A stretch of 64,000 nt of DNA from UMGS1696 sp045643285 (GTDB lineage: Bacteria > Bacillota > Clostridia > Oscillospirales > CAG-272), in NCBI GenBank assembly GCA_045643285.1, contig JAZUKN010000039.1, forward strand, positions 38,440 to 102,439, read 5' to 3'. Position numbers and translations under genes: made by a program. The first letter of the stretch is position 1; every line of letters starts with the position of its first letter. The notes beneath the pieces are model-generated. The model did not search any database, had not been told where the DNA came from, and saw nothing but the letters and a program-made list of their open reading frames with translations. Shown piece after piece: positions 39,344 through 47,192 of this stretch.

Positions 39344-42085
39344 ATGGACGGAAAGAAAATGATTCGCGGTGGAAGAAACGCGCAAAAAAGGGACAGTGCG
39401 GAAACGGTCATCCCGTCGCTCTCGTGCGGACTAAATGAAGAAGAGATCTCACGCTCTCGTGAAAAATTCGGCAGTAACACGCTCTCCGCCGCAAAGCAAA
39501 AAGGCTTCTGGAGCCGCTTCATCTCGAATCTCGGTGACCCGATAATAAAAATCCTAATCGTTTCTCTCGTCATCAATCTGATTTTCACCTTTTCCGACTC
39601 AAATCCGGCGGAATCTATCGGCATCGCCGCCACCGTTCTCATCTCCGCGCTCGTCTCGACGATATCCGAGCATTCATCCGGCAAAGCGTTCGATCGTCTT
39701 TATCAGACATTATCAGATTCATCTGTTCGCGTCATACGAAACGGTACGGAAAACGACGTGCCCGTCTCTTCTCTCGTGCGCGGCGATCTTGTCTTTCTTT
39801 CACCCGGTGACACAGTCCCTGCCGACGGGATAGTGATGCGCGGCTCTGTCTCATGCGACGAAGCGTCCCTCACAGGAGAGAGCAAAGCCGTCACAAAATC
39901 CGCCGATCCTCATTCCGTTTCTGCCGTCTGCGAGGGTGCGGAAGTATCCGATATCCGCTCGTCTGCCGCCGTTGTTTATCGCGGAAGCCACATCGTTTCG
40001 GGCTCGGCTCTGATGCTTGTCACCGCCGTCGGAGACAGGACGGTCTACGGCTCAATCGCGTCCGAGCTTGCCGCCGACAACACCGCAAGCCCACTCAAAG
40101 AACGGCTTTCGGGACTCGCCAAAACAATATCGAAAATCGGTTACGTTTCCGCCGCACTCGTCGCCGCAGTATCTCTCGCCGACGCTTTCTGGTTCGGAGC
40201 AGGCAAAAACCCGACCGTCGCACTCTCACGGCTCACCGATCTGCACTTCGTCGCAGAGGAGCTTATTTCCGCACTGACAAAGGCGATTTCGATAGTCGTC
40301 GTCGCCGTCCCCGAGGGACTGCCGATGATGATAACCGTCGTTCTGTCGTCGAACATGAAGCGGATGCTCTCGTCGGGCGTGCTTGTCAGACGGCTCGTCG
40401 GCATCGAAACGTCGGGCGAGATTGATATGCTTTTTACCGACAAAACAGGCACACTCACCACCGGCAAACTGTCCGTTTCTTCGTTCATCACACCATATTC
40501 GGAATACTCATCCGCTCGCGCCTGTCCGACGCATATTTCGGACGCGCTGAAGAAATCCTGCGCCGCCTGCTCGTCCGTCCGCAACCGCACCGAGGACGCG
40601 CTATCCGCGTTCTCGTCCGTCCGCATCCGCGCCGAAAATGAAAACAACATTATCCCGTTTGACTCTTCCCGAAAATACGCCGCAGGACTTGCGGGCGAAA
40701 AAATGTACATACGCGGTGCCGCAGAATATCTCCTGCCGTCGTGCGTATCTTATCTCGCCGAAAACGGCACGATCCGCACCCTCTCCGACTCCGACAGAAA
40801 AAAACTCGAAGACACGATCTCTTCCCATTCGTCGGGGTGTTCGCGCATTCTTCTGCTCGCCGAGGGTACGCCCAACTCGTTTGAGAAGCTGAAAAACGGC
40901 GGCTCTTTAGCGGAAATCACGCTGACGCTCGTCGGTCTGTACGTCATCCGCGACGAGATCAGGCGTGAGGCAAAGGCGGCAGTCCGCGAATGCAGAGAAG
41001 CCGGAATATCCGTCGTCATGCTGACGGGCGACAACGCCGCAACTGCCGCCGCGATCGCACGGGAATGCGGCATACTCACCGAAAACTACGCCGTTTTATC
41101 CGACAAATCCGCTCTTTCGGGAAGCGCACCGCTCGTCGTCGACGGTACTGTTCTGCGGACGATGACCGACGGTGAAGTAACGGCGATCCTCAGTCGAATC
41201 CGCGTTATCTCGCGCGTCACGCCGTCCGACAAAAGCCGCCTTGTCCGTCTTGCCAAAAGCGGCGGTCATATCACCGGAATGACAGGCGACGGAGTGAACG
41301 ACGCACCTGCTCTGAAGTCAGCCGACGTCGGTTTTGCCATGGGAAGCGGCACGGATATTGCCAGAGAAGCCGGCGACATCGTGATAACCGACGACAATTT
41401 CGCATCGATAACAAAAGCCGTGCTGTACGGGAGGACTATCCTCTCGTCGATAAAGAAATTCATCACATTCCAGCTAACAATGAACATGGCAGCCGTCGGC
41501 GTGTCCGTCCTCGGAACGGTGCTCGGCGTGGATTCGCCCGTAACAGTCATTCAAATGCTGTGGGTGAACATCATCATGGACACACTCGGCTCGCTTGCGT
41601 TTGCCGGAGAGCCGCCGCTCCCGAAGTACATGAAAACTCCGCCCGTCGGACGCGACGATCCGATACTGTCGCGGCGTGTGCTTCTGAAAATTCTCACGAC
41701 AGGCGCATTTGCGATAGCCGCCTCGATGTATTTTCTCTTCTCGCCGGACATCCGTCACGCGCTCGGCGGAGATGAGCTTTCGCATCTCACGCGGTTCTTC
41801 GCGCTGTTCGTCTTCATGGGAATTTTCATAGCGATGTGTACGCGCACGGAGAGCATAAACCTGCTCGGCGGGATCGGCAAAAACCGCGCGTTCATCGTGA
41901 TAATGCCGGCAGTTGCGGCGGTACAGCTTCTTATCGTTTACTTCGGCGGCGAGGTCTTCCGATGCGTGCCGCTGACTGGAAAGGAGCTCGCCGTATGCGC
42001 GCTCTTTGCGTTCACCGTCATCCCTGCCGACGCGATAATAAAAAGTATTGGAAAGATTATAGGCAAGGAAAAAACGTCCGTCTGA
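39344..42085 (+). CDS. Calcium-transporting P-type ATPase
   Basis: 913 residues. A P2-type ATPase that exports Ca2+. TGES (177-180) in the actuator domain, PEGLP (323-327) in the ion-binding fourth span, DKTGT with Asp366 as the phosphorylated residue, MTGDGVNDAPALKSADVG as the hinge, then six C-terminal spans with NMAAVGVSVLGTVLG and MLWVNIIMDTLGSLAFAGEPP, the latter typical of plasma-membrane-type Ca2+ pumps. ATG 39344 has GGAGGTG upstream; a GTG at 39335 overlaps that site. A single gene with its own terminator. Confidence 0.93.
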   Translation: MDGKKMIRGGRNAQKRDSAETVIPSLSCGLNEEEISRSREKFGSNTLSAAKQKGFWSRFISNLGDPIIKILIVSLVINLIFTFSDSNPAESIGIAATVLISALVSTISEHSSGKAFDRLYQTLSDSSVRVIRNGTENDVPVSSLVRGDLVFLSPGDTVPADGIVMRGSVSCDEASLTGESKAVTKSADPHSVSAVCEGAEVSDIRSSAAVVYRGSHIVSGSALMLVTAVGDRTVYGSIASELAADNTASPLKERLSGLAKTISKIGYVSAALVAAVSLADAFWFGAGKNPTVALSRLTDLHFVAEELISALTKAISIVVVAVPEGLPMMITVVLSSNMKRMLSSGVLVRRLVGIETSGEIDMLFTDKTGTLTTGKLSVSSFITPYSEYSSARACPTHISDALKKSCAACSSVRNRTEDALSAFSSVRIRAENENNIIPFDSSRKYAAGLAGEKMYIRGAAEYLLPSCVSYLAENGTIRTLSDSDRKKLEDTISSHSSGCSRILLLAEGTPNSFEKLKNGGSLAEITLTLVGLYVIRDEIRREAKAAVRECREAGISVVMLTGDNAATAAAIARECGILTENYAVLSDKSALSGSAPLVVDGTVLRTMTDGEVTAILSRIRVISRVTPSDKSRLVRLAKSGGHITGMTGDGVNDAPALKSADVGFAMGSGTDIAREAGDIVITDDNFASITKAVLYGRTILSSIKKFITFQLTMNMAAVGVSVLGTVLGVDSPVTVIQMLWVNIIMDTLGSLAFAGEPPLPKYMKTPPVGRDDPILSRRVLLKILTTGAFAIAASMYFLFSPDIRHALGGDELSHLTRFFALFVFMGIFIAMCTRTESINLLGGIGKNRAFIVIMPAVAAVQLLIVYFGGEVFRCVPLTGKELAVCALFAFTVIPADAIIKSIGKIIGKEKTSV

Positions 42086-42100
42086 CGATCGGGCGTTTTC
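42066..42100 (+). terminator. Terminator of the Ca2+ ATPase gene
   Basis: AAAACGTCCG / CGGGCGTTTT arms overlapping the stop codon, followed by CTCTT. Moderate. Confidence 0.6.
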
Positions 42101-42123
42101 TCTTACCTCTTACTTCATCTCAG

Positions 42124-42495
42124 TCATTCTGTCATATCCTTTCCGGCATAGAAGCCGAAAATATATTCAAGCACAGTATTTGTGTATGAAAAAAGCTCGT
42201 CTTCATTCAGTCCGTCTTTTATCAAATCGTCTGCGCGAGACAAAAAAGCATCCCACGTGTATTCCGCACCGTTATGATACATTTTCGGCAGTTCTCCGCC
42301 GATCTCAGTGTCCTTTATCATTCCGTCGATATAATAAAGATATTCAACGATTTCTTCCGTGCTGATTTCGGTTGATTCAGACAACTCATTTTCGACGCTC
42401 TCATTATCCGCACGCTCTCTTTCCGTATCCCTGCACGAGACAAAAGCAAGGCAGAAAAACCCAACAACCAACATAAATGAAACTACTCTTTTCAT
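42124..42495 (-). CDS. Small lipoprotein next to the ArsR-type operon
   Basis: 123 residues. Signal peptide with lipobox FVSC (Cys21), an acidic spacer (Glu/Ser/Thr, 22-50), then about 70 residues (EYLYYIDGMIKDTEIGGELPKMYHNGAEYTWDAFLSRADDLIKDGLNEDELFSYTNT..) with no family I know. I chose ATG 42495; upstream GGAGG lies 11 bases away, and longer frames lack the signal peptide at the N-terminus. A copy of the putative ArsR operator lies upstream at 42603, suggesting shared control. Confidence 0.7.
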   Translation of the reverse strand: MKRVVSFMLVVGFFCLAFVSCRDTERERADNESVENELSESTEISTEEIVEYLYYIDGMIKDTEIGGELPKMYHNGAEYTWDAFLSRADDLIKDGLNEDELFSYTNTVLEYIFGFYAGKDMTE

Positions 42496-42602
42496 TCTTT
42501 TTCTTTCCTCCATGGCTTCAAGAATCGGTTCGCCGGTCTGACATAGTGTCATTATTTAGGAACAGGATTATGTATTTCCGGCTTTTTTGTTGTGCAAATT
42601 TG

Positions 42603-42620
42603 ATTAGACGTTCATCTAAT
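42603..42620 (-). promoter_or_regulatory. Putative ArsR-type operator 1
   Basis: ATTAGACGTTCATCTAAT: inverted ATTAGA/TCTAAT. It matches operator 2 (43736-43753) at 15 of 18 bases. It is upstream of the lipoprotein gene. Confidence 0.6.
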
Positions 42621-42635
42621 TTATATTTCGTTTTT

Positions 42636-42672
42636 TACCCACAAAATCTTTTTTTGGTTTTGTGGGTATTTT
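42636..42672. terminator. Terminator of the ArsR-type operon
   Basis: TACCCACAAAA / TTTTGTGGGTA with T/A-rich sequence on both sides. Confidence 0.85.
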
Positions 42673-42675
42673 TAT

Positions 42676-43212
42676 TCAGATTTTTCTGTAAATATCGTTC
42701 TCGCGCGTCATGATGCCGAACGCGATCATCTCACGCCGCAGTGTGCAATAGTCGTCGTAAAACCGGGTAATGATCTCGTTCACTTCGGTTTCGTTATACT
42801 CACGACCTGCTTCAAAGTTCTTTGAGATCTCACAGAGCACGATCTCTCTTTTCTTTCGCTGGACAGGCAGAGAGAGCAGCTTCCCATATCTGAAGAAATT
42901 CCCGATGACTTCGCGGCGGTATTTGTCGTCGTCATCTACGGCGTATTCGGATGAAATGACTATCTCTCGCAAAGAACGGTCGAAAACGTCGCGGTTCAGT
43001 GAATAGATGACATAAAACTGCGAGCGTGACGACGAGATCAGCCCTGCTTTCTCCATTTTTTTCAGATGATAGCAGACCGTTGCTTCCGTGATCCCGAGCT
43101 TTGACGCGATCAGCTCAATATATGAGTCTCCCGACGCGAGAATATTGACGATTTTCAGCCGTGTTTCATCCGCAAGAGTCTTGAGAAGTTCTATCGAAAT
43201 GTTGTTATTCAT
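42676..43212 (-). CDS. ArsR-type regulator with DUF2087 domain
   Basis: 178 residues. Winged helix (about 8-75: LLKTLADETRLKIVNILASGDSYIELIASKLGITEATVCYHLKKMEKAGLI) and a C-terminal DUF2087 domain (about 105-175: LPVQRKKREIVLCEISKNFEAGREYNETEVNEIITRFYDDYCTLRREMIAFGIMTREN). No metal-binding cysteine pair of classical ArsR is seen, so the effector is unknown. It overlaps the gene before it by four bases (ATGA). Operators at 43736 and 42603 suggest autoregulation and control of the next gene. Confidence 0.85.
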   Translation of the reverse strand: MNNNISIELLKTLADETRLKIVNILASGDSYIELIASKLGITEATVCYHLKKMEKAGLISSSRSQFYVIYSLNRDVFDRSLREIVISSEYAVDDDDKYRREVIGNFFRYGKLLSLPVQRKKREIVLCEISKNFEAGREYNETEVNEIITRFYDDYCTLRREMIAFGIMTRENDIYRKI

Positions 43213-43712
43213 ACTTCATCCCCCGGAAGTTCGGGATATATCCCGTTTTCCCTGCGCCAGCTCTTCCATTCGGCAAGCACGGATTTCACGACTTCATATT
43301 TGATCCTGTTTTCAAATATCTTTGCGGCGTCTCCATGTTTTTCGGCTTCGTCAAGCTCAGTGCGGTATATGCTTACAAACTGATCTTCGAGCCACACTTC
43401 GCCGTACAGTGCGGCAGTCAGACGGATTTTTTCCGCGTCATCCGCAGACGAATAGTATTTGGCAAAAATCGGGTATTTCCCGACAAAGCGAGCCATACGG
43501 GTGTTTTTCAGTGCGATTGCTTTTTCTCTGTCGCCGTTCGGGTCATAAAAAAGCCCTCCGCGGAGACACAGCGAATACATTCCGCTCTCGATCGACAGTG
43601 CTTTCTTTTCCGTTTGTTTATCGGATGATATGGTTTTGATTTTCTCCTTACAGGCATTGTCTCTTGCAATAACGATGTCGGCAAGTGCCTTTTCGATCTC
43701 AACAGGTGTCAT
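43209..43712 (-). CDS. Hypothetical protein co-transcribed with the ArsR-type regulator
   Basis: 167 residues, soluble and helical, family not recognised. It has MTPVEIEKALADIVIARDNACKEKIKTI, GGLFYDPNGDREKAIALKNTRMARFVGKYPIFAKYYSS and a helical C-terminus with WKSWRRENGIYPELPGDEV. AAAAGGAG lies before ATG 43712; the longer frame lies over the operator. Coupled to the regulator gene, so it may be the regulator's partner or the process it controls. Confidence 0.7.
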   Translation of the reverse strand: MTPVEIEKALADIVIARDNACKEKIKTISSDKQTEKKALSIESGMYSLCLRGGLFYDPNGDREKAIALKNTRMARFVGKYPIFAKYYSSADDAEKIRLTAALYGEVWLEDQFVSIYRTELDEAEKHGDAAKIFENRIKYEVVKSVLAEWKSWRRENGIYPELPGDEV

Positions 43713-43735
43713 GTTTTTACTCCTTTTTTGATTCA

Positions 43736-43792
43736 AATAGACGAGCATCTAATCACTAATTGATATTATACTCATCTAATCAGATTTGTCAA
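43736..43792 (-). promoter_or_regulatory. Promoter and operator 2 of the ArsR-type operon
   Basis: Minus strand: TTGACA (43787-43792), 16 bases, TATAAT (43765-43770). An inverted AATAGACGAGCATCTAAT (43736-43753) covers the start region, and an extra CATCTAAT half site (43773-43780) lies in the spacer. Confidence 0.75.
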
Positions 43793-43811
43793 GGGGTAAA
43801 TGAAAAATAAA

Positions 43812-43852
43812 TAAAAAACAAGACGGTCACCATACAAACGGTTTCCGCCTTG
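43812..43852 (-). terminator. Terminator of the SleC-like operon
   Basis: Minus strand: CAAGGCGG / CCGTCTTG around a long loop, then TTTTTTATTT. Confidence 0.7.
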
Positions 43853-43875
43853 CTTCTTTCCTCTTACCTATTACT

Positions 43876-45231
43876 TTATCTCAGTCCTTCCACCGTTTCG
43901 GCGATCCTCTGCCAGGTGTACGACGCGACGACGCCGCTCGGCTCGATGCCGAAAAGCCGCTGATACGTCTGCACCGCCGCTCTCGTCGCACTGCCGAACT
44001 GCCCGTCGACGGTCAGCTTAGGTATGGACGGATATGTGTCCGAGATCAGATTCAGATATTCCTGTAACGTCCGCACGTACGCGCCCGTCGAACCGACACG
44101 AAGCGGACTTCCCGGATATGGCACCGTCGACGAAGAATAATAATCTTCCGGCAGGGACGAGACAAGCTCCCTGTATTCGCGGTACAGTGCCTCCCAAGTC
44201 GCCCGATCGACGTTTCCCGTCACGGGCAGTCCTTTGTACGCCTGAAAATCCGCAACGGACGCGCGTGTGTTCGAGCCGAAAATTCCGTCTATTTCAATCG
44301 GTCTGACAGACTGAACGAATGCGCCGACGAACGCGAGAAGGTATTGTAGCTCTCTCACCGCAAGTCCGGTGTCTCCTATCTCAAGCCGTTCGCCGTAGAG
44401 CAGCGTCACGTCTTCGGGCGGCACTCCCTCGGAATCCACATCGGACAGCCGCTTCACCGCCGCGTATATTCTCGCTATGGCGTACCACGTCGCACTGCCG
44501 ACTATCCCGTCCGGCGTAAGATCGAACTGCCGCTGGAACGCAATGACGGCGTTTTCCGTACCCTCGGAGAAAAGCCCTGCAGGATCGTTTATGCGCGGTA
44601 TGTTCGGATAGTTCCGCGCTATTCTGTTAAGCCGGCGCTGGATAAGGTTCACGTCTTCGGAGAACGAGCCGAGTGAGAGCGACGTGCCGGGGTACGACTC
44701 CGTCAATCCTCCGACAGGCGCGTCGGAAACGATGTCAACGTCGTCGCCGTAGTAGTAACGGATTATTTCAGCCGGAGAAAATCCGTCGTTTGCAAGAGAG
44801 ACGGTCCCCCACTGAGACAGCCCGTTGCACTGTACCCTCACGCCGTCGCAGTACCGTGCGAAAAGCGGCTCGGCAGACCCACGGCGGCGGATATATGAGT
44901 TGAAAATTTCATCTACGGTTCGGGAAATATTCTCGAATATCTCTCTGCCGTAAACAAACGACTGGTCGTACGCCGTCGAGTTCGTTATCTGGAAATCGTA
45001 ACCGCGGCTCCGGTAAAATTCGGTGTAGATACGGTTTAAGGCAAACGAGATCTCGGCAAGGATGTTTGCGCGTATCGCGTTTTCGGGCCACGTAGGGTAT
45101 ATCTCGCTCGACGCAACGTTCTTGATGTAGTCGGTGAACGGCACCGTCACGTTCCGTGCAGGCTCATTCGGGCGTCCGAGATGAACGGTGATGTATTCGG
45201 GGATCACGGGAAGAATGATGTCACCGTTCAC
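43876..45231 (-). CDS. SleC-like protein: SpoIID-like domain plus three peptidoglycan-binding repeats
   Basis: 451 residues with no signal peptide. The N-terminal part (about 8-165) has VPEYITVHLGRPNEPARNV, SSEIYPTWPENAIRANI, YDFQITNSTAYDQSFVYG and GLSQWGTVSLANDGFSPAEIIRYYYG, a SpoIID/SleC-like arrangement for spore cortex lysis. Three PG_binding_1 repeats follow (about 185-265, 285-350, 375-450), each with GLFSEGTENAVIAFQ-type ends. Clostridial SleC is a cortex-lytic enzyme activated at germination. The start overlaps the gene before it by four bases. Together the two resemble one SleC cut in two. Confidence 0.7.
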   Translation of the reverse strand: MNGDIILPVIPEYITVHLGRPNEPARNVTVPFTDYIKNVASSEIYPTWPENAIRANILAEISFALNRIYTEFYRSRGYDFQITNSTAYDQSFVYGREIFENISRTVDEIFNSYIRRRGSAEPLFARYCDGVRVQCNGLSQWGTVSLANDGFSPAEIIRYYYGDDVDIVSDAPVGGLTESYPGTSLSLGSFSEDVNLIQRRLNRIARNYPNIPRINDPAGLFSEGTENAVIAFQRQFDLTPDGIVGSATWYAIARIYAAVKRLSDVDSEGVPPEDVTLLYGERLEIGDTGLAVRELQYLLAFVGAFVQSVRPIEIDGIFGSNTRASVADFQAYKGLPVTGNVDRATWEALYREYRELVSSLPEDYYSSSTVPYPGSPLRVGSTGAYVRTLQEYLNLISDTYPSIPKLTVDGQFGSATRAAVQTYQRLFGIEPSGVVASYTWQRIAETVEGLR

Positions 45232-45713
45232 TGTGCGCCGCCTCCGTCCTCACCGTCTTCGGATACGTTGCCGCGTCCTCTGCCGCCGCCCGACGAATCC
45301 ACGGGATAGCCGTTCCCCTGCTCGTCGAGCGTAAAACTGCCGTCTGCGGCTTCGGGGTAAAGCGCACCGGAGTCCACAGGCAACAGATCGACGGACTGCA
45401 CGGACGTTACCCGGTCAAAAACGGGTACGTCAGTGAGTGAAACGGGAATGTAGCCGTTTTTTTCGATGCGGATGTCGTACAGCCCGTACGGCTGAACAGC
45501 ACCCGGAGTCATGCTTTCCGCATAACGGGGAGCCGGAAGCATAACGGTCGGAGTAGTGCCTCCTCTGCCCGTGCGGAGAGAGTACAGTATTTCGCCTACA
45601 GGATCGGATACTGTGACAGCCGCGCCCGACGCAGGCACAGTGCCGCCGACAGTCGTGACACGGATCTTCAGATACCCGTTGCCGGAATAATCACTGTTTG
45701 CATTGTTTTCCAT
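45228..45713 (-). CDS. SleC pre/pro-like N-terminal protein
   Basis: 161 residues. The core GNGYLKIRVTTVGGTVPASGAAVTVSDPVGEILYSL.. and GGTTPTVMLPAPRYAES.. YGLYDIRIEKNGYIPVSLTDVPVFDRVTSVQSVDLLPV is a carboxypeptidase-regulatory-like beta sandwich, as in the N-terminal propeptide of clostridial SleC. The C-terminus is Gly/Asp-rich. GGAGG lies before ATG 45713. It is translationally coupled (ATGA) to the SpoIID/PG-binding gene. The SleC relation is from recalled family knowledge. Confidence 0.65.
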   Translation of the reverse strand: MENNANSDYSGNGYLKIRVTTVGGTVPASGAAVTVSDPVGEILYSLRTGRGGTTPTVMLPAPRYAESMTPGAVQPYGLYDIRIEKNGYIPVSLTDVPVFDRVTSVQSVDLLPVDSGALYPEAADGSFTLDEQGNGYPVDSSGGGRGRGNVSEDGEDGGGAQ

Positions 45714-45747
45714 AGAAAAACCTCCACGTGAAGAAAGTATCACAAGC

Positions 45748-45778
45748 ATAGTATGCGGAGAAGAAGAAAAAGTTGCAA
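45748..45778 (-). promoter_or_regulatory. Possible sporulation promoter of the SleC-like operon
   Basis: Minus strand: CATACTAT (45748-45755), like a sigma-G -10, with TTGCAA 17 bases upstream (45773-45778). Forespore control would fit the gene product. Inference. Confidence 0.4.
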
Positions 45779-45807
45779 GAGGAAGAAAGAGTGAAGAGAC
45801 AGACGGA

Positions 45808-45886
45808 GCGATGATTGCCTGCGGCAAACGATGATGCTTTGCAGCGATGATACGCTTCGCGTAACGATGATTGCGCTCCGGGCAAG
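45808..45886 (+). repeat. Tandem small hairpins spaced by GATGAT
   Basis: Four units: CGATGAT + TTGCC/GGCAA, CGATGAT + GC/GC, CGATGAT + ACGC/GCGT, CGATGAT + TTGC.../GCAA. Each hairpin has a different stem but the same spacer. Compare 1796-1836 and 30349-30412. Confidence 0.6.
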
Positions 45887-45925
45887 GTGAGAAAAGATTA
45901 TCTATAATCTTGCACACACGAACGT

Positions 45926-46204
45926 ATGAGCGGCAGCGCGCTGTACCTTCACGAGTTAAATCCTCGAACACGTCGCAATCGCTTTGTAACAAAGGGGAGT
46001 CCAGAGGGGGAATAGAGCGCAGCGACCTTCCCCCTTTGGTCGTGTGAATTCACAAAGAGTCCGCGAAAGGACTCTTTGTGCGCCCCGCGCGTAGCGGAAA
46101 AACCGAATCCAAACGTTTGGTTTGGACAAACGAAACCGCCGTCCGCTCGCTTGTAAACAAGCAGGACAAAAGAAATGATTTGAAAACACGAAGTGTTTTC
46201 CACC
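45926..46204. repeat. Large inverted-repeat element, right half only (copy D)
   Basis: Begins exactly in the core at ATGAGCGGCAGCGCGCT and runs through CTTTGTAACAAAGGGG, AGGGGGAA/TTCCCCCT, TCGTGTG, a CAAAGAGTCC/GGACTCTTTG hairpin, CCAAAC/GTTTGG and GCCGTCCGC..AGGACAAA to the GAAAACAC/GTGTTTTC edge. There is no left arm. With copy C it shows that halves can exist alone. Confidence 0.7.
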
Positions 46205-46316
46205 TTTTTTCGATGTGAAGTAGGTGCAGATCGTTCGACGGGAGGGGAAACCCCTCCCCTACGGTACACAGGAGGGAACGGCGCGTAGCCGTGAGGTTTG
46301 CAAAATTCGCCTCCGA
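46205..46316. repeat. Tail module of the large repeat
   Basis: GTTCGACGGGAGGGG/CCCCTCCC hairpin, CTACGGTACACAGGAGGG, GGCGCGTAGCCGTGAGGTTTG. Matches 38128-38215 and 1665-1795. Confidence 0.65.
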
Positions 46317-46320
46317 CACA

Positions 46321-46353
46321 AAAAAGAGCAGGATTATTCATCCTGCTCTTTTT
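46321..46353 (-). terminator. Terminator of the XRE gene
   Basis: GAGCAGGAT/ATCCTGCTC type palindrome (46326-46348), with AAAAA before and TTTTT after. An identical 23-base palindrome is at 47151-47173. Confidence 0.85.
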
Positions 46354-46591
46354 ACGGTTCGAGATTCTCTTCATTGAACAGAGGAGAATCGAAAAACTCG
46401 GTTATTGATATTTCAAGTCCCTGACATATTTCGTGAATAATGCGGAGCTTTACGGAATCGTATGCACAGTTGACGATGTTACCGATAGATGATTTCGGTA
46501 CTCCGCTTTTCAGATAGAGCTGATACTGCGTCATCCCGCGTTCGCTGAGTATTTCCTTCAGACGCAGACTGACCGCTTCGTTTAACTTCAT
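46352..46591 (-). CDS. XRE-family HTH regulator of the SLOG module
   Basis: 79 residues: an HTH domain, RLKEILSERGMTQYQLYLKSGVPKSSIGNIVNCAYDSVKLRIIHEICQGLEISITEFF. AAAGGGGAAC lies before ATG 46591. Divergent from the SLOG gene, with shared CTGTACTA motifs between them, so it probably represses both. Single-domain regulator with no sensor part of its own. Confidence 0.8.
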   Translation of the reverse strand: MKLNEAVSLRLKEILSERGMTQYQLYLKSGVPKSSIGNIVNCAYDSVKLRIIHEICQGLEISITEFFDSPLFNEENLEP

Positions 46592-46614
46592 ACCGTTCCC
46601 CTTTCGTTCACGTA

Positions 46615-46692
46615 ACTGTACTATTATTATATGAACACCGGAGAACAAATTAGTCCTTGTGGCTGTACTAATCAGAATTTTTGTGATATAAT
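46615..46692. promoter_or_regulatory. Control region between the XRE and SLOG genes
   Basis: CTGTACTA occurs at 46616-46623 and 46663-46670, both in plus orientation. ATTAGT/ACTAAT are the ends of an inverted pair around the second. TATAAT at 46687-46692 serves the SLOG gene, and TATAAT on the minus strand near 46627-46632 serves the XRE gene. Confidence 0.55.
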
Positions 46693-46715
46693 GATTGCAA
46701 AAGGAGTGGTGCGGT

Positions 46716-47144
46716 GTGAAAACAATTATGTTTTGCGGACACAGTAAAGTAAATGATCCCGAAAAAGTCAGAGAATGGCTGTATGAACAGGTTGAAGAAA
46801 AAATTAAAGAGGGAGCAACGGAATTCTTGCTGGGCGGTTACGGTGAATATGATAATCTTGCGGCTTGCGTTGTTAATAAACTGAAAAAACAATACCCGAA
46901 TGTATCATCTGTTCTCGTGCTTGCATACCCGAGTGCGAAAAAAGATTGTACACTTTACGACGGAAGTGTCTATCCGCCTCTTGAAAATGTGCCGAAAAAA
47001 TACGCCATTGTCAAACGTAACAAGTGGATGGTTGACAACAGCGATGTCGTTATTGCTTATGTTCTTTATGACTGGGGAGGAGCGGCAAAAACCCTCGAGT
47101 ACGCAACAAAAAATCAAAAGATAATCGTATCATATTCTAAATAA
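46716..47144 (+). CDS. SLOG-family (DUF1273/YpsA-like) nucleotide-binding protein
   Basis: 142 residues. A Rossmann-like fold: KTIMFCGHSKVNDPEKVREWLYEQVEEKIKEGATEFLLGGYGEYDNLAACVV, then VSSVLVLAYPSAKK, and KRNKWMVDNSDVVIAYVLYDWGGAAKTLEYATKNQKIIVSYSK. The GGYGEYD and the last WGGAAKTLEYA match the SLOG superfamily, whose members bind nucleotide-derived ligands and often occur in conflict systems. The start is GTG 46716 with AAAAGGAG 14 bases upstream. The role is not shown; the divergent XRE gene suggests a regulated small module. Confidence 0.75.
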   Translation: MKTIMFCGHSKVNDPEKVREWLYEQVEEKIKEGATEFLLGGYGEYDNLAACVVNKLKKQYPNVSSVLVLAYPSAKKDCTLYDGSVYPPLENVPKKYAIVKRNKWMVDNSDVVIAYVLYDWGGAAKTLEYATKNQKIIVSYSK

Positions 47145-47147
47145 ACA

Positions 47148-47176
47148 AAAGAGCAGGATTATTCATCCTGCTCAAT
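47148..47176. terminator. Terminator between the SLOG gene and ackA
   Basis: The same 23-base GAGCAGGAT..ATCCTGCTC palindrome as at 46326-46348. AAAA precedes it (a T run for the minus-strand ackA transcript). Confidence 0.8.
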
Positions 47177-47192
47177 CTCTGTTTCGTTATAA

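Noticed and set aside
45808..45886. CRISPR array
   Set aside because: The constant parts are only 6-8 bases and the variable parts are palindromes; no cas genes are in the window.
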